Positions 1 through 7,741 are shown, counted from the stretch's first letter. The stretch: 26,243 nucleotides of DNA from a virus (IMGVR_UViG_3300022074_000327:1-26243), one strand, 5' to 3'. Translations and numbers: made by a program. The notes: a model not told the origin generated them from the sequence alone.

Positions 1-148
1 TAACTCTAGTTACAGGGCTTACTCCATCTGATACAGGTACATAATTATTAACTGTAACCATATAAACTGAATCATCATCAATTCCTGTTAAAACTACAGA
101 ACTAACTGCACTTGTTACTGTATTTGTTGCTACTTGTACTAATCCCAT
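1..148 (-). CDS. Tail cassette protein A1, N-terminal part only (runs off the left end)
   Basis: The first 49 codons are visible, beginning MGLVQVATNTVTSAVSSVVL; the gene leaves the window at base 1. It is clearly paralogous to the proteins at 25091-25612 and 23392-23910, sharing the opening VQVATNTV.SAV.SV.LTGID and the following VYMV strand. The start overlaps the stop of the upstream gene as TAATG, so translation is probably coupled. The family is unnamed to me. Its place after the tail genes and its beta-rich, Ser/Thr/Asn-rich composition suggest a virion tail-tip or fibre-like protein. The function is inferred; the paralogy is seen directly. Confidence 0.8.
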   Translation of the reverse strand, partial: MGLVQVATNTVTSAVSSVVLTGIDDDSVYMVTVNNYVPVSDGVSPVTRV

Positions 149-672
149 TAGCTATCAACTCTCAATCCATAAGTTCTTATAATCATTCCACTTTCCATAT
201 TGTTACCTGCATTATTTATTATTTGATAACCTCTTTCTGCTTGTGCAACTGTATGTGCATTAATACCTTTTCTGCTGTCAAAACCACTAGCTCTATCTGT
301 TGCTGATTGAAATGTGTTAAAAGTATAACTTGAACTGTTAAAAGGATTAAAGAAATATCCACTTAAACTACTTGGGCTTTGTGAATTATTACCAAAATTT
401 ATTAAATTCATAAAAGTTTTAACAGAATTAGCTTCTTGAAAAGTGTCAAAAGCTCTCATAACAAGAATTGCCCTTAAATAATTACTACTACTAACACTTC
501 CACTTGAATTAATTAATCTTATTCCAAGTGTATCCTCATTTGTGTCTGCTGATAATATATTATTTATTGTAAAATAGTAAATATCAAAATCTGCATTAAA
601 TACATTATCAATAGTTATAGAACTAACATCAGATGAATTAGTAGTTTCATTAATTAATCTTAAGTTACTCAT
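148..672 (-). CDS. Tail cassette protein B1 (putative tail-tip/fibre-like structural protein)
   Basis: This 174-residue protein begins MSNLRLINETT and ends YGLRVDS, as does its paralogue at 25612-26148; a third, more diverged relative lies at 23914-24444. A central motif, FFNPFNSSSYTFNTF, matches VFNPYSSSSYTF and VFNPNDSSSYTF in the relatives. The protein is Ser/Asn-rich, with no signal peptide or membrane segment. The first 32 bases of the gene belong to a 127-base tract identical to the right window end. The gene follows C1 with a one-base gap (TAGTATG) and overlaps A1 as TAATG. A structural or receptor-binding role is inferred from position downstream of the tail genes. Confidence 0.85.
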   Translation of the reverse strand: MSNLRLINETTNSSDVSSITIDNVFNADFDIYYFTINNILSADTNEDTLGIRLINSSGSVSSSNYLRAILVMRAFDTFQEANSVKTFMNLINFGNNSQSPSSLSGYFFNPFNSSSYTFNTFQSATDRASGFDSRKGINAHTVAQAERGYQIINNAGNNMESGMIIRTYGLRVDS

Positions 673-767
673 ACTAAATTTGTTTCACTCCAAAAAGTTT
701 TATAGTGCCTGTCATTGTACCTGAAATTGAAGTAAATCTTATTCCATCTACTGTACTAGCTTGTGGT
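641..767. repeat. 127-base exact repeat, internal copy
   Basis: It is identical to 26117-26243. It covers the last ~94 bases of C1 and the first 32 of B1. The match stops at base 640 (A, against T at 26116), and at the other side it is limited only by the window end. Confidence 0.97.
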
Positions 768-1276
768 AAAACACCACCACCAAATCTCATTTTAAAATTA
801 GTTCCCTGTATAGCAGTACTTTGCATAGATTGAAATGAAAATTTTGAACTATCTCCTAAATTGTAAAAGTAATTGTAAGAAAATTTATTATCACCTGCAT
901 CAACAAATTGAGTTCCAAATAATCTATTATTTCCTGTGCTTTTACTTTCACCAAAAGTTCCCCCTGCATCTCCATTTTGATAAGCATATTGATAAACACT
1001 TGCAGTTTCTAAAACTCCACTTTCATAAAACTGAATACCAATACTTTCTCCTGAAGTACTTTGTCTATCTACTGAAATAGTTGCATAATGAACATCAAAT
1101 ATACTTTCTTGTATTGCAGTAAAATCTACATTTGTTGTTGTTGTGAATGATTGACTAGCAATAAGTTCTAAGCTACCACCCCAACTACCATCTTTAGTTA
1201 GTTGTAATATTTCACTAGGTGTGTATAAACCTGTATTCTTTTTTACATCATTTGGTTGTGTTCCAAAGTAAGCCAT
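674..1276 (-). CDS. Tail cassette protein C1 (putative tail-tip/fibre-like structural protein)
   Basis: This 200-residue protein begins MAYFGTQPND and has an N-terminal segment GLYTPSEILQLTKDGSWGG followed by SLELIASQ. The relative at 24444-25088 has GIFTPTDIYDLTRADKY followed by QLELIQTQ in the same place. From memory, this X-TP-x-[ED]-x-x-x-L opening occurs in fibre-like proteins of other marine phages. A central YFYNLGDSSKFSF is nearly identical in the 24444-25088 relative (YFYNLGDSSKYSF) and resembles the SS-[YF]-[TS]-F motif of the A and B families, so all three may share one beta-rich fold. Its last ~90 bases are identical to those at the right window end (partial copy C2). Confidence 0.85.
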   Translation of the reverse strand: MAYFGTQPNDVKKNTGLYTPSEILQLTKDGSWGGSLELIASQSFTTTTNVDFTAIQESIFDVHYATISVDRQSTSGESIGIQFYESGVLETASVYQYAYQNGDAGGTFGESKSTGNNRLFGTQFVDAGDNKFSYNYFYNLGDSSKFSFQSMQSTAIQGTNFKMRFGGGVLPQASTVDGIRFTSISGTMTGTIKLFGVKQI

Positions 1277-1288
1277 TCATTAGCTCCT

Positions 1289-1615
1289 TTAGGTTTGTCT
1301 TAAGAATGAAACATTATATTCTGCACTAGAAGCTGCAGAACATAGTCCTTGCAGTTTGTCTCCTGTTTCTAGTGTTACCTTTGTTTGTATTTCAATAGTT
1401 GTTCCAAAAGGTAGTGAAACATTGTTTAAAATGTGTCTTAATGTTCCACCAGATTTTGTTACTGATAGATCTATAGTTACATCAGCACTACTTCCACTAA
1501 CATTAGATACCAGAATCCCAATTACTGTTTCAGTAGTAGAGCTAGGAACTGCATCAACAATATCTCCTGCTGATGTTCCAAGAACTCCCTGAACTGAATG
1601 TAATGTATCTGCCAT
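1289..1615 (-). CDS. Small putative virion protein, beta-rich
   Basis: This 108-residue protein begins MADTLHSVQGVLGTSAGDI. It consists of alternating hydrophobic strands and Ser/Thr/Gly turns (VIGILVSNVSGSSADVTIDL; LPFGTTIEIQTKVTLETGDK) and predicts as one compact beta-sandwich domain. There is no signal peptide or transmembrane helix. It lies between the 150-residue tail protein (stop at 1630) and cassette gene C1, with gaps of only 12-14 bases and an AAGGAAT-type ribosome site. The context suggests a tail-tip or decoration component. I do not recognise a named family. Confidence 0.8.
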   Translation of the reverse strand: MADTLHSVQGVLGTSAGDIVDAVPSSTTETVIGILVSNVSGSSADVTIDLSVTKSGGTLRHILNNVSLPFGTTIEIQTKVTLETGDKLQGLCSAASSAEYNVSFLRQT

Positions 1616-1629
1616 AATTTATTCCTTTC

Positions 1630-2082
1630 TTAAGATAGAGCTAATACTAATCCTAAAGTTACTCCTGATGGTGCAAGTGCAGCAATATCTCCTGCTGTTG
1701 TCTTTTTAAGGTTATTGCTGTCATTAATATCTCCAAACAGTATTTCATCTCCTGATGCTACTGTACCTGAAGTTGCAGAGTTTGGCTTTACACTTAAGCT
1801 AGGTGTTCCTGAAGTAGCACCACCTGCCATACCAGAAGTAGAACTTGTGGTAATTCCTAAAATATCTCCTGCTTCTGCTGTTTGCCAACTACTCCCATTC
1901 CACATTTTAATTAAATTATCTGTAGTATCTACAAACACAGTCCCCTCAACTTTATTAGTTAAAGCTGTGTTAGCTGCTGACTCTGAGGCATAAATAAAGA
2001 CTATTGAGTCTTGAATGTCTTGAAATCTAGCTTCTGTTACTAGATCTCCTGTACTCCAATCAAACCAAGCTCCTGCTGCCAT
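1630..2082 (-). CDS. Putative tail fibre or tail-tip structural protein
   Basis: This 150-residue protein begins MAAGAWFDWSTGDLVTEARF. The segment WSTGDLVTEARFQDIQDSI, followed by NKVEGTVFVDTTDNLIKMWN, resembles the N-terminal parts of phage fibre proteins, in which a short helix is followed by a 'parameter-like' beta strand ending in W-[DN]-G. The remainder is Gly/Ser/Thr-rich (SGMAGGATSGTPSLSVKPNS) and looks like a short shaft. A GGAG ribosome site sits about 10 bases before the start. It follows the 415-residue distal tail protein, where fibre genes usually lie. The fibre assignment is by motif style and position. Confidence 0.75.
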   Translation of the reverse strand: MAAGAWFDWSTGDLVTEARFQDIQDSIVFIYASESAANTALTNKVEGTVFVDTTDNLIKMWNGSSWQTAEAGDILGITTSSTSGMAGGATSGTPSLSVKPNSATSGTVASGDEILFGDINDSNNLKKTTAGDIAALAPSGVTLGLVLALS

Positions 2083-2105
2083 ATATATTTCTCCTTAATT
2101 CTTTT

Positions 2106-3353
2106 TTAAGTATAACTTATGTTTGTGTCTATTCCTAACTTAGAAACTCCTAGAATCCAAGCTCCTGTTTCTGCAGGAGATAGTCCTATTTGCCAATTCC
2201 AAGTCTTGTTTCTAGCATCTACTTTATGCTTTATTCTTTCAATAAACAAATCATAAGTTTCTATGGTGCTAGATGGTGTAGTAACTTTTGCCTCAACAAA
2301 GCTACCAATGTCTAATCCTAGTGCTTTAGCCCATAAGTTTGTGTCTTGTTGTGGAGCAAAAGATAAACTTTCAACAGTTGTTTGTGGTATTGAGTTAGCT
2401 ACTACTTTTTGTTCTGCAATAGAAGCAGCATCACTATCTTGTGTGTTTAATGTTCCAGATTCAGTTAAAACATGAGTACCAAATCTCTCTACTGAATCAG
2501 AATCTATAGCAATTTGTGTATTACTACTGCCTGTTCTAGTCCTTTGTACTGTATTAACAATTTTATTATCATCATAAGATGAAACAATATCTACATATGG
2601 CAACTCTGATCCACCCTGCCCAAAAGTAGCTGCAGGTGTAGTAGTGTTAGTTAATCTAAAATTTCTATCTCTAAATGTAGCATTACCATTAGCAGCTATA
2701 AAAAATGTACCATTTTCAGCTGTTTCCACTTTTCTTAGTGCATTTAATAGATTATCTGTTGTAGATTGTGTAGTAACTTGTAATTGTCCTGTAGATATTG
2801 CCTGATTTGAATAACCAAAGCTATCAAGTATGTTTTTAACTCTTACAGAGCTTAATTCTTGTGCTTGAGTAAGTGTAAGCCTAGTAGTAGATCCTAGCTT
2901 AGAAATACCTAACTGCCACCCAATACCATCTAAAGTAGCATTAAAAAATAATTTAAAAGCATCTACAACTCTAATTTTTGTACTTGAATCATAACCCTGC
3001 CCTGCATACTGAACAGGAAAACTCTCAACAAAACCATGAAAAAGATCATAAGTTGTAGAACTATGAGTAGCCCTGATTCTTAATCTTTTTAATGGTTGTA
3101 TTTTTGTTCTCCCTGCTGATGAATCAAAGTAATGTGTTGATTGATTAGGAGAAAACCTATTATCTCTATTATCAAGCTCTACAATAGCTGTACCTGTTTG
3201 AAAATCTGATAAGTTGCTAACTCTACCTCTTGTTGTTGTAAAGCTTCTTAAGTACTGTGAAACATCAGTAAATGTTTGAGAACTATCTAAAGGATTACTA
3301 TCAAAAGCTATTTCTACAGTTATAGATACATTAGAATCAAAATTAACAGACAT
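2106..3353 (-). CDS. Minor tail / distal tail-like protein
   Basis: This 415-residue protein sits directly after the tape measure, overlapping it as TAATG. The segment around residues 30-100 (FTDVSQYLRSFTTTRGR, then GTAIVELDNRDNRFSPN, then LKRLRIRA and TYDLFHGFVES) is a familiar layout of phage minor tail proteins: an N-terminal beta domain in which 'LDNRDNRF-P' leads to a capping strand and 'LF-G-V'. In established siphoviruses the gene after the tape measure encodes the distal tail or baseplate hub component. The C-terminal half (about residues 200-415) looks like a second beta-rich hub-like domain. The exact role (Dit versus Tal) cannot be decided by eye. Confidence 0.8.
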   Translation of the reverse strand: MSVNFDSNVSITVEIAFDSNPLDSSQTFTDVSQYLRSFTTTRGRVSNLSDFQTGTAIVELDNRDNRFSPNQSTHYFDSSAGRTKIQPLKRLRIRATHSSTTYDLFHGFVESFPVQYAGQGYDSSTKIRVVDAFKLFFNATLDGIGWQLGISKLGSTTRLTLTQAQELSSVRVKNILDSFGYSNQAISTGQLQVTTQSTTDNLLNALRKVETAENGTFFIAANGNATFRDRNFRLTNTTTPAATFGQGGSELPYVDIVSSYDDNKIVNTVQRTRTGSSNTQIAIDSDSVERFGTHVLTESGTLNTQDSDAASIAEQKVVANSIPQTTVESLSFAPQQDTNLWAKALGLDIGSFVEAKVTTPSSTIETYDLFIERIKHKVDARNKTWNWQIGLSPAETGAWILGVSKLGIDTNISYT

Positions 3354-5455
3354 TAATTAACCAAAAAAGTTTTACCCTGTTGTTGCAATTTAGTATTAAA
3401 TTTTTGTATTGCTTCTCCATCAAGTTCTAAAGTTAAATTAAGATTAGTATCTCCACCAGAGTTATTGCTATTAACATTAGATTGATCTCCTAACACATCT
3501 CCATCTACTACTGCTCCATTACCATTACCTGATAAAGCATCTAATAAGCCTTTGTCAATAAAATTAGGTGGCAAAAGTTTAGATGGATCTAAAGTTGGAG
3601 GTGTAAATTTAGTAGTAGGAACATCATCAAACAAACCTGCTTGTGCTGCTGCTAATCTTTCAGCAGCTTTAGCAAAATTGTCTAGCTCTTTTGCTCTGTC
3701 ATTTAATCCTTGCAATTCTGCTAATTCACTCATTAACCCAAGTCCTATAGCTAAAAATGGATTTGCTGCATCTGCTTTATTTGCAATAGCCATGAACTCC
3801 TCATCAGCAGCTAATTCTTTAAATTCTTCAACTTTTTCATTAAGTAATATGAATTTTTCTGCTTGTGTAGCTAATGACTCTGTAGTTTCATCAATTTTTG
3901 GAACTAACTCTGCTTCTACTTCTGCTAAATCAGCTTTAGCATCTCTTAATTCCTCTGATTCTCTTGTTAATTCAAACTCTATTAATCTAAGTTTTTCTTG
4001 TGCTACTGCTAACTCCTCAGAGACATTAGCACCCTGTTGCTGAAAAAATAATAATTCTGCTATTTCTTTTGTTAGTTCTTTTTTCTGTAAGGCTTCCTCA
4101 GCAGTAGAAAGAGCTTCTTTTCTTTGTGCTTCTGTTAATCTATCTTGAGCAGAGGCAAGTTCTGCAGCTTTGTCCTCTGTAAATTCATTTTCATCATTTA
4201 AAAGATTCATAAATTTAAGATATCTTTCAAGTGTTGGTAATGTCTTTTTGTTTAATAAAGTTTGATATTTGTCTTGTGCAACTCTATTTATATTAAGAAA
4301 TGATCTATTAACTGTTATTTCTTTATTTAAAGAGGAGTATGCTTTTTCTTTCATTCTAAGTACATTTGTAAAATCTTGTGAAAAACCAACAGCATTAAAA
4401 ATATTTACAGAGTTTTCATTTAAAACTTCATTATTTTCTTTAACTGCTTTATTAAAATCCTCAATAGCTCCCTCCTCCTCTTTAATAACTCTTTGTCCTA
4501 AAATATATCTTTTAATAAAATCTGTAAATACATCAGTGCCTTTATCAGTAAGCTCTGCTGTAGTAGTAATTGCATCTCCAACTAAACCAAATGCACTAAT
4601 AACAGCAGGAGCAACAGTATCTACAAAACTATTAAAATTACCTAACAACTCTGCTGCTGCAGGTAAAAGTTCTGCACCAACTTGCTCTTTTAATTCTGCT
4701 GTAGCAGCTCTTGTTTGTAACATCTGTGCAGCAAATCCATCAGCTTCTCTTTCAGCATTACCAATCTGTACAGAGGCTTTTTGAAATAATAATTCTGTAG
4801 TGGCTAATGCTTTTTCTTGTCTAGTAAGTGCATCTGCTGATTTCTTGCCTGTCATCTCAAAAGCTTTTGTTTGTACTTCTGCTTCTGAAATAGCTATACC
4901 ATAAGTTTTAAGAGCCTCTCTTTCTCCAACTATTGCTGATTGAAATGCTCTTAGAACAGGCTCAGCACCTGCTGCAATGTTATTAAAAGATGCTATATCT
5001 CCAGACAAGCCAAATAATCTTGATGATAAATCTGAGGCTTCATTTTGTGTAAAACCCATACCCTGTGCAACAGCACCAAATACACCTATTAATTGTTGTG
5101 CTTCTGATGTAGTTAATCCAAATAATTGTGCATTTCTTTGTAATTGCTCTGTTAAATCTGCAGCTGCACCTCCAAAAGTAGTTCCAAAAGCTGCTGCAGC
5201 TTCTTGAGCAGAACTTGCTGCCATAACTGAATCTCTAGCAAAATCAGCTAAAGCTCTAGCAGCAAATATAGATGCACCTGCTACTGCTGCCTTACCTAGT
5301 CCAGACATACCTGCAGCAAATTGAGCATTTGATTTAGATGTATTATTAACATCAGTATCTAATTTTTTTGATGATTTAGATACTTTATCTAAGCCTCTGG
5401 AAGTCTTATCAGCTCCAGAAAGCTTCAAAAACATTTCTAAAGTTGCTCTAGCCAT
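3353..5455 (-). CDS. Tail tape measure protein
   Basis: This 700-residue protein is the longest tail gene, placed after the G/T chaperone pair as in other siphoviruses. The N-terminus (LEMFLKLSGADKTSRGLDKV) is typical of tape measures. It is followed by an Ala/Gly-rich hydrophobic region (about residues 45-190: GLGKAAVAGASIFAARALAD; GAVAQGMGF) and then long charged alpha-helical stretches with heptad-like repeats (about residues 430-600, many E/K/A/L). The C-terminus is Asn/Gly-rich and ends KTFLVN. By the usual 1.5 angstrom per residue rule, a tail near 100 nm would be expected. Its start overlaps the stop of the T-frame chaperone as TAATG, and its stop overlaps the next start in the same way. 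Confidence 0.95.
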   Translation of the reverse strand: MARATLEMFLKLSGADKTSRGLDKVSKSSKKLDTDVNNTSKSNAQFAAGMSGLGKAAVAGASIFAARALADFARDSVMAASSAQEAAAAFGTTFGGAAADLTEQLQRNAQLFGLTTSEAQQLIGVFGAVAQGMGFTQNEASDLSSRLFGLSGDIASFNNIAAGAEPVLRAFQSAIVGEREALKTYGIAISEAEVQTKAFEMTGKKSADALTRQEKALATTELLFQKASVQIGNAEREADGFAAQMLQTRAATAELKEQVGAELLPAAAELLGNFNSFVDTVAPAVISAFGLVGDAITTTAELTDKGTDVFTDFIKRYILGQRVIKEEEGAIEDFNKAVKENNEVLNENSVNIFNAVGFSQDFTNVLRMKEKAYSSLNKEITVNRSFLNINRVAQDKYQTLLNKKTLPTLERYLKFMNLLNDENEFTEDKAAELASAQDRLTEAQRKEALSTAEEALQKKELTKEIAELLFFQQQGANVSEELAVAQEKLRLIEFELTRESEELRDAKADLAEVEAELVPKIDETTESLATQAEKFILLNEKVEEFKELAADEEFMAIANKADAANPFLAIGLGLMSELAELQGLNDRAKELDNFAKAAERLAAAQAGLFDDVPTTKFTPPTLDPSKLLPPNFIDKGLLDALSGNGNGAVVDGDVLGDQSNVNSNNSGGDTNLNLTLELDGEAIQKFNTKLQQQGKTFLVN

Positions 5456-5641
5456 TATCTCCTCAATTTTGCTCTAGCATTAGCTTCTGTTCTAGCCTTA
5501 TGCTCTTTTTTATTTCTATCTATGTAGTATAACTTCCAAGACTCAAATTCTTGCATACTCATAGACTTTCTTAGAACATCAACTGTCATGCCTAAATCTA
5601 AAGCTAGTCTAAATTCAAAAGCCAACTCTGTACTATTCTGG
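5455..5641 (-). CDS. Tail assembly chaperone T domain, made by probable +1 frameshift from gene G
   Basis: This open frame has no usable start near its beginning and is in the +1 frame relative to the 116-residue gene upstream. It encodes about 61 residues (ELAFEFRLALDLGMTVDVL, then KSMSMQEFESWKLYY) and ends in a basic tail ARAKLRR. This is the lambda gpT-like pattern: F-x-[LA]-ALDLG-TV-x-L-x-x-MS-x-EF-x-W-x-x-Y. In long-tailed phages this domain is classically produced as a G-T fusion by programmed frameshifting. Its stop overlaps the tape measure start as TAATG. The frame is closed by a TAG a few codons upstream, so the shift must occur in the last seven codons of G. Confidence 0.85.
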
Positions 5642-5983
5642 AAACTCAGAGGCTATATTAGCCTGATCCTCCTTAGTCCAAGCCATACACCTATAAATGC
5701 CTATTAATATTTTGTCTATTATTGCAGGTGTAGCTTTACTATAGAACTCCTCAACTTGATCTAAATCATCTAGTTGTGGCTCTTTTAAGCCTTTGAGCAA
5801 AAGGTGTTTTTCAAATAAGACTTCATCTCTAACATCATCTACCTCTGAAAGTTCATTGATTTCAACAGTATCAGCTTTAGTTAAACCTGTAACTAATACA
5901 GTTGCTTTCCATTCAGGAATTTCAACTTCTTTTTCAGGTAAAGATGGTGCATTAGATATATCATCTAAAGTAAGTCTTTTCAT
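5633..5983 (-). CDS. Tail assembly chaperone (G-like)
   Basis: This 116-residue acidic protein begins MKRLTLDDISNAPSLPEKEV and contains EWKATVLVTGLTKADTVEI, a short beta segment followed by helices, as in tail assembly chaperones of siphoviruses. It lies between the tail-tube genes and the tape measure, the fixed position for gpG-type proteins, which keep the tape measure soluble while the tube polymerises. A frame encoding the T domain follows in the +1 register (5455-5641), which strongly supports the assignment. An AGAGGTAATC-type ribosome site precedes the ATG. Confidence 0.85.
   Translation of the reverse strand: MKRLTLDDISNAPSLPEKEVEIPEWKATVLVTGLTKADTVEINELSEVDDVRDEVLFEKHLLLKGLKEPQLDDLDQVEEFYSKATPAIIDKILIGIYRCMAWTKEDQANIASEFPE
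5639..5644 (-). promoter_or_regulatory. Candidate +1 ribosomal frameshift site (UUU.CCA)
   Basis: Near the end of gene G the codons read GAG TTT CCA GAA TAG. A tRNA-Phe on TTT can move one base to TTC, which pairs at least as well, and translation then continues CAG AAT AGT in the T frame. The product would read ASEF-QNSTELAFEF. The +1 direction is fixed by the two frames; the exact slip codon is inferred. Confidence 0.55.
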
Positions 5984-6021
5984 GATTACCTCTTTCTGTT
6001 GTGAATTACTTAATTTATATT

Positions 6022-6432
6022 CTAAGCAGTTCCCTCAGTTACATCTCCACTAACTTGAAAACTTGCAGAAAATGATACAGCTCCTCCAACATCTGGTGTT
6101 CTATCATAACTTGTACAAATAGCATTACCTGATGCTTTTGGATTGCCTCCTGTAGTTCCTATTGGATAGAACTCAAAAGATCCTGCTGCAGTTCCAACTA
6201 TAGCTTTGAGATAACCATCAACAGTTGCATCAAAAGATCCAGATATAGTGATAACAGCATCTTTTAGTCCTGCTACATAAGCTTTAGAACTATTAGAAAA
6301 TGCTGAAACTTCAGCTACATCAGCAGTTTTAGATATAGATACATCTGTTAAAACATTAGAAATATCTCTTAATGTTCCTCCAGAATCATCTATTTTAAAT
6401 ACTGCACTTTTTCCATGTGTAAATGTTGGCAT
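6022..6432 (-). CDS. Major tail (tube) protein, short paralogue
   Basis: This 136-residue protein begins MPTFTHGKSAVFKIDDSGG and contains TADVAEVSAFSNSSKAYVAG, a GLKDA strand turn and an ITISGSFDA strand, as in tail-tube proteins. It ends FSASFQVSGDVTEGTA. It is clearly homologous to the N-terminal ~140 residues of the 236-residue gene just upstream (6456-7166), which opens MPTFSHGKDAVILLD. Tube proteins form stacked hexamers around the tape measure. The short form may be the principal tube subunit and the longer one a decorated variant; this is inference. A GAGGATAA ribosome site precedes the ATG. Confidence 0.85.
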   Translation of the reverse strand: MPTFTHGKSAVFKIDDSGGTLRDISNVLTDVSISKTADVAEVSAFSNSSKAYVAGLKDAVITISGSFDATVDGYLKAIVGTAAGSFEFYPIGTTGGNPKASGNAICTSYDRTPDVGGAVSFSASFQVSGDVTEGTA

Positions 6433-6455
6433 TTATCCTCTCCTCTTTCCTTAAT

Positions 6456-7166
6456 TTATCCTTGTGCAAATCCTACTGCTGCTGTTATGCTACCAGATCC
6501 ACCAAAGGTAAGAACTGCTCTTGCATATCTTGCAGGATTACTTGCACTTGTTTTTAGTTCTGATGTTGTTCCTGTTGCCTGAGTAAATGTAATATAATCA
6601 GAAAAAGAAGCATTATCAGCACTTGTTTGTATTTTAACATCTAAAGTTGGGCTACCACTACTTACTGTACAATGCAGAACTCCTGCACCACCATTTGTAC
6701 CTGCAGCTGCAAAATCTACTGATGTTTGATTACTTGTACTTGATACAGCAGTTGGTGTAAGTAAAGACTTACCATTATAAGCATCTCCACTAAATTGAAA
6801 TGCTACAGCTACTGCAACTATTGATCCTACATCTGCTGATCTATCATAAGATGTTTCTAATGTAGTGCCAAAAGATACAGCATTCCCTCTAGTATATCCT
6901 ATTGGTGCAATAGAGAATGCTGCCCCAGATCCTCCCAACTGAGCTAAATACTCAGCATCTGAATCTGGAGATGAAGTTTCAAAGTAACCAGAAAGAGTAG
7001 CTGTGCCATCTTTTAATCCTGCTACATAGCTTTTACTAGAGCTAGAAAATGTAGAAGTTTCTGTTACATCTGCTGTAAGTGATAAGGAGGCATCTGTTAA
7101 TGTTGTTGAAAGATTAGTATTATCTAATAATATTACTGCATCTTTACCATGTGAAAATGTAGGCAT
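6456..7166 (-). CDS. Major tail (tube) protein, long paralogue with C-terminal beta domain
   Basis: This 236-residue protein has an N-terminal tube domain (about residues 1-135: MPTFSHGKDAV; STFSSSSKSYVAGLKDGTA; DRSADVGSIVAVAVAFQFSG) parallel to the 136-residue paralogue downstream. It also carries an extra ~100-residue beta-rich C-terminus (TLDVKIQTSADNASFSDYI; ARYARAVLTFGGSGSITAAV) that looks like a galactose-binding or Ig-like display domain. Such extensions often project from the outside of the tube in other phages. The ribosome site AGGAGGAGGAG lies inside the last codons (four Glu) of the small gene upstream, so the two are translationally linked. Confidence 0.85.
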   Translation of the reverse strand: MPTFSHGKDAVILLDNTNLSTTLTDASLSLTADVTETSTFSSSSKSYVAGLKDGTATLSGYFETSSPDSDAEYLAQLGGSGAAFSIAPIGYTRGNAVSFGTTLETSYDRSADVGSIVAVAVAFQFSGDAYNGKSLLTPTAVSSTSNQTSVDFAAAGTNGGAGVLHCTVSSGSPTLDVKIQTSADNASFSDYITFTQATGTTSELKTSASNPARYARAVLTFGGSGSITAAVGFAQG

Positions 7167-7334
7167 TTACTCCTCCTCCTCTTTCATCATTTTACTATCA
7201 AACTTAATTGCTGCATTGTTCTTAATTAATGCTTTAGCCACTTTATCAGGCAATTCTAAGACTTCTCCTGCTTCAGCTCTTACTTCTTTTTTGTTTATTG
7301 GAAAATCACTTCCAATTAATATTTTTACTTTCAT
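7167..7334 (-). CDS. Small hypothetical protein in the head-tail joining region
   Basis: This 55-residue protein begins MKVKILIGSDFPINKKEVRA, continues with AGEVLELPDKVAKALIKNNA and ends in four glutamates. Its start is four bases inside the end of the tail-terminator-like gene, and its poly-Glu tail doubles as the ribosome site of the next gene (TAA ATG, adjacent). The N-terminal beta strand, the 'G-x-x-x-x-L-P-x-x-x-A-x-x-L' segment and the location are common for tiny phage proteins between connector and tube genes. I assign no function. Tight packing on both sides supports a real gene. Confidence 0.75.
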   Translation of the reverse strand: MKVKILIGSDFPINKKEVRAEAGEVLELPDKVAKALIKNNAAIKFDSKMMKEEEE

Positions 7335-7741
7335 GCTATTACCTCTACATTGAATGTTACACCAAGATAGCTTGTACCCTGTGTAACTTCATACTCTCCA
7401 TAATCAGTTGCACTTATTACTCTAACAGACATTGCTGCCCCTCCCAAAGTTGGATCTCCCTCAATAGCAGCTTTTATTGATGTTGCTCCTGATGAAGCTA
7501 AGTAAGCATCTACCTCATCCTGTGAAGTTTGAGCATCTATTCTTGATATATAAACAACTATTGGTATTTCATAAGTATCTGCACCTCTGCCCATTGTTGA
7601 ATCATAATTTAAAGTGTTTAAAGGTGCTACAAGTGCTATTGGAGGTACTATATAATCTGGCACAAACTCACTTGCAGTAAGTCCAGATATTGTTTCTAAT
7701 CTTGTTTTTAAGCCATCTCTAATACTTGTTAATAAAGCCAT
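7331..7741 (-). CDS. Putative tail terminator / tail completion protein
   Basis: This 136-residue protein begins MALLTSIRDGLKTRLETISG and continues with a Pro-rich turn (EFVPDYIVPPIALVAP), a strand YEIPIVVYISR, a helical segment, and ends YLGVTFNVEVIA. The order 'amphipathic N-terminal helix, P-P-A strand, D-E-I-P-I-V-V strand, C-terminal strand' is typical of tail terminator proteins of HK97/lambda-like siphoviruses, which cap the tail tube and bind the connector. It lies between a gp10-like gene and the tube genes, the expected site. The start overlaps the upstream stop as TAATG. Confidence 0.7.
   Translation of the reverse strand: MALLTSIRDGLKTRLETISGLTASEFVPDYIVPPIALVAPLNTLNYDSTMGRGADTYEIPIVVYISRIDAQTSQDEVDAYLASSGATSIKAAIEGDPTLGGAAMSVRVISATDYGEYEVTQGTSYLGVTFNVEVIA

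Noticed and set aside
1356-5207. Plus-strand open frames opposite the tail genes (for example 3552-4043 and 4269-4784)
   Set aside because: They mirror the minus-strand tape measure and tail genes, lack ribosome sites and show no recognisable domain.
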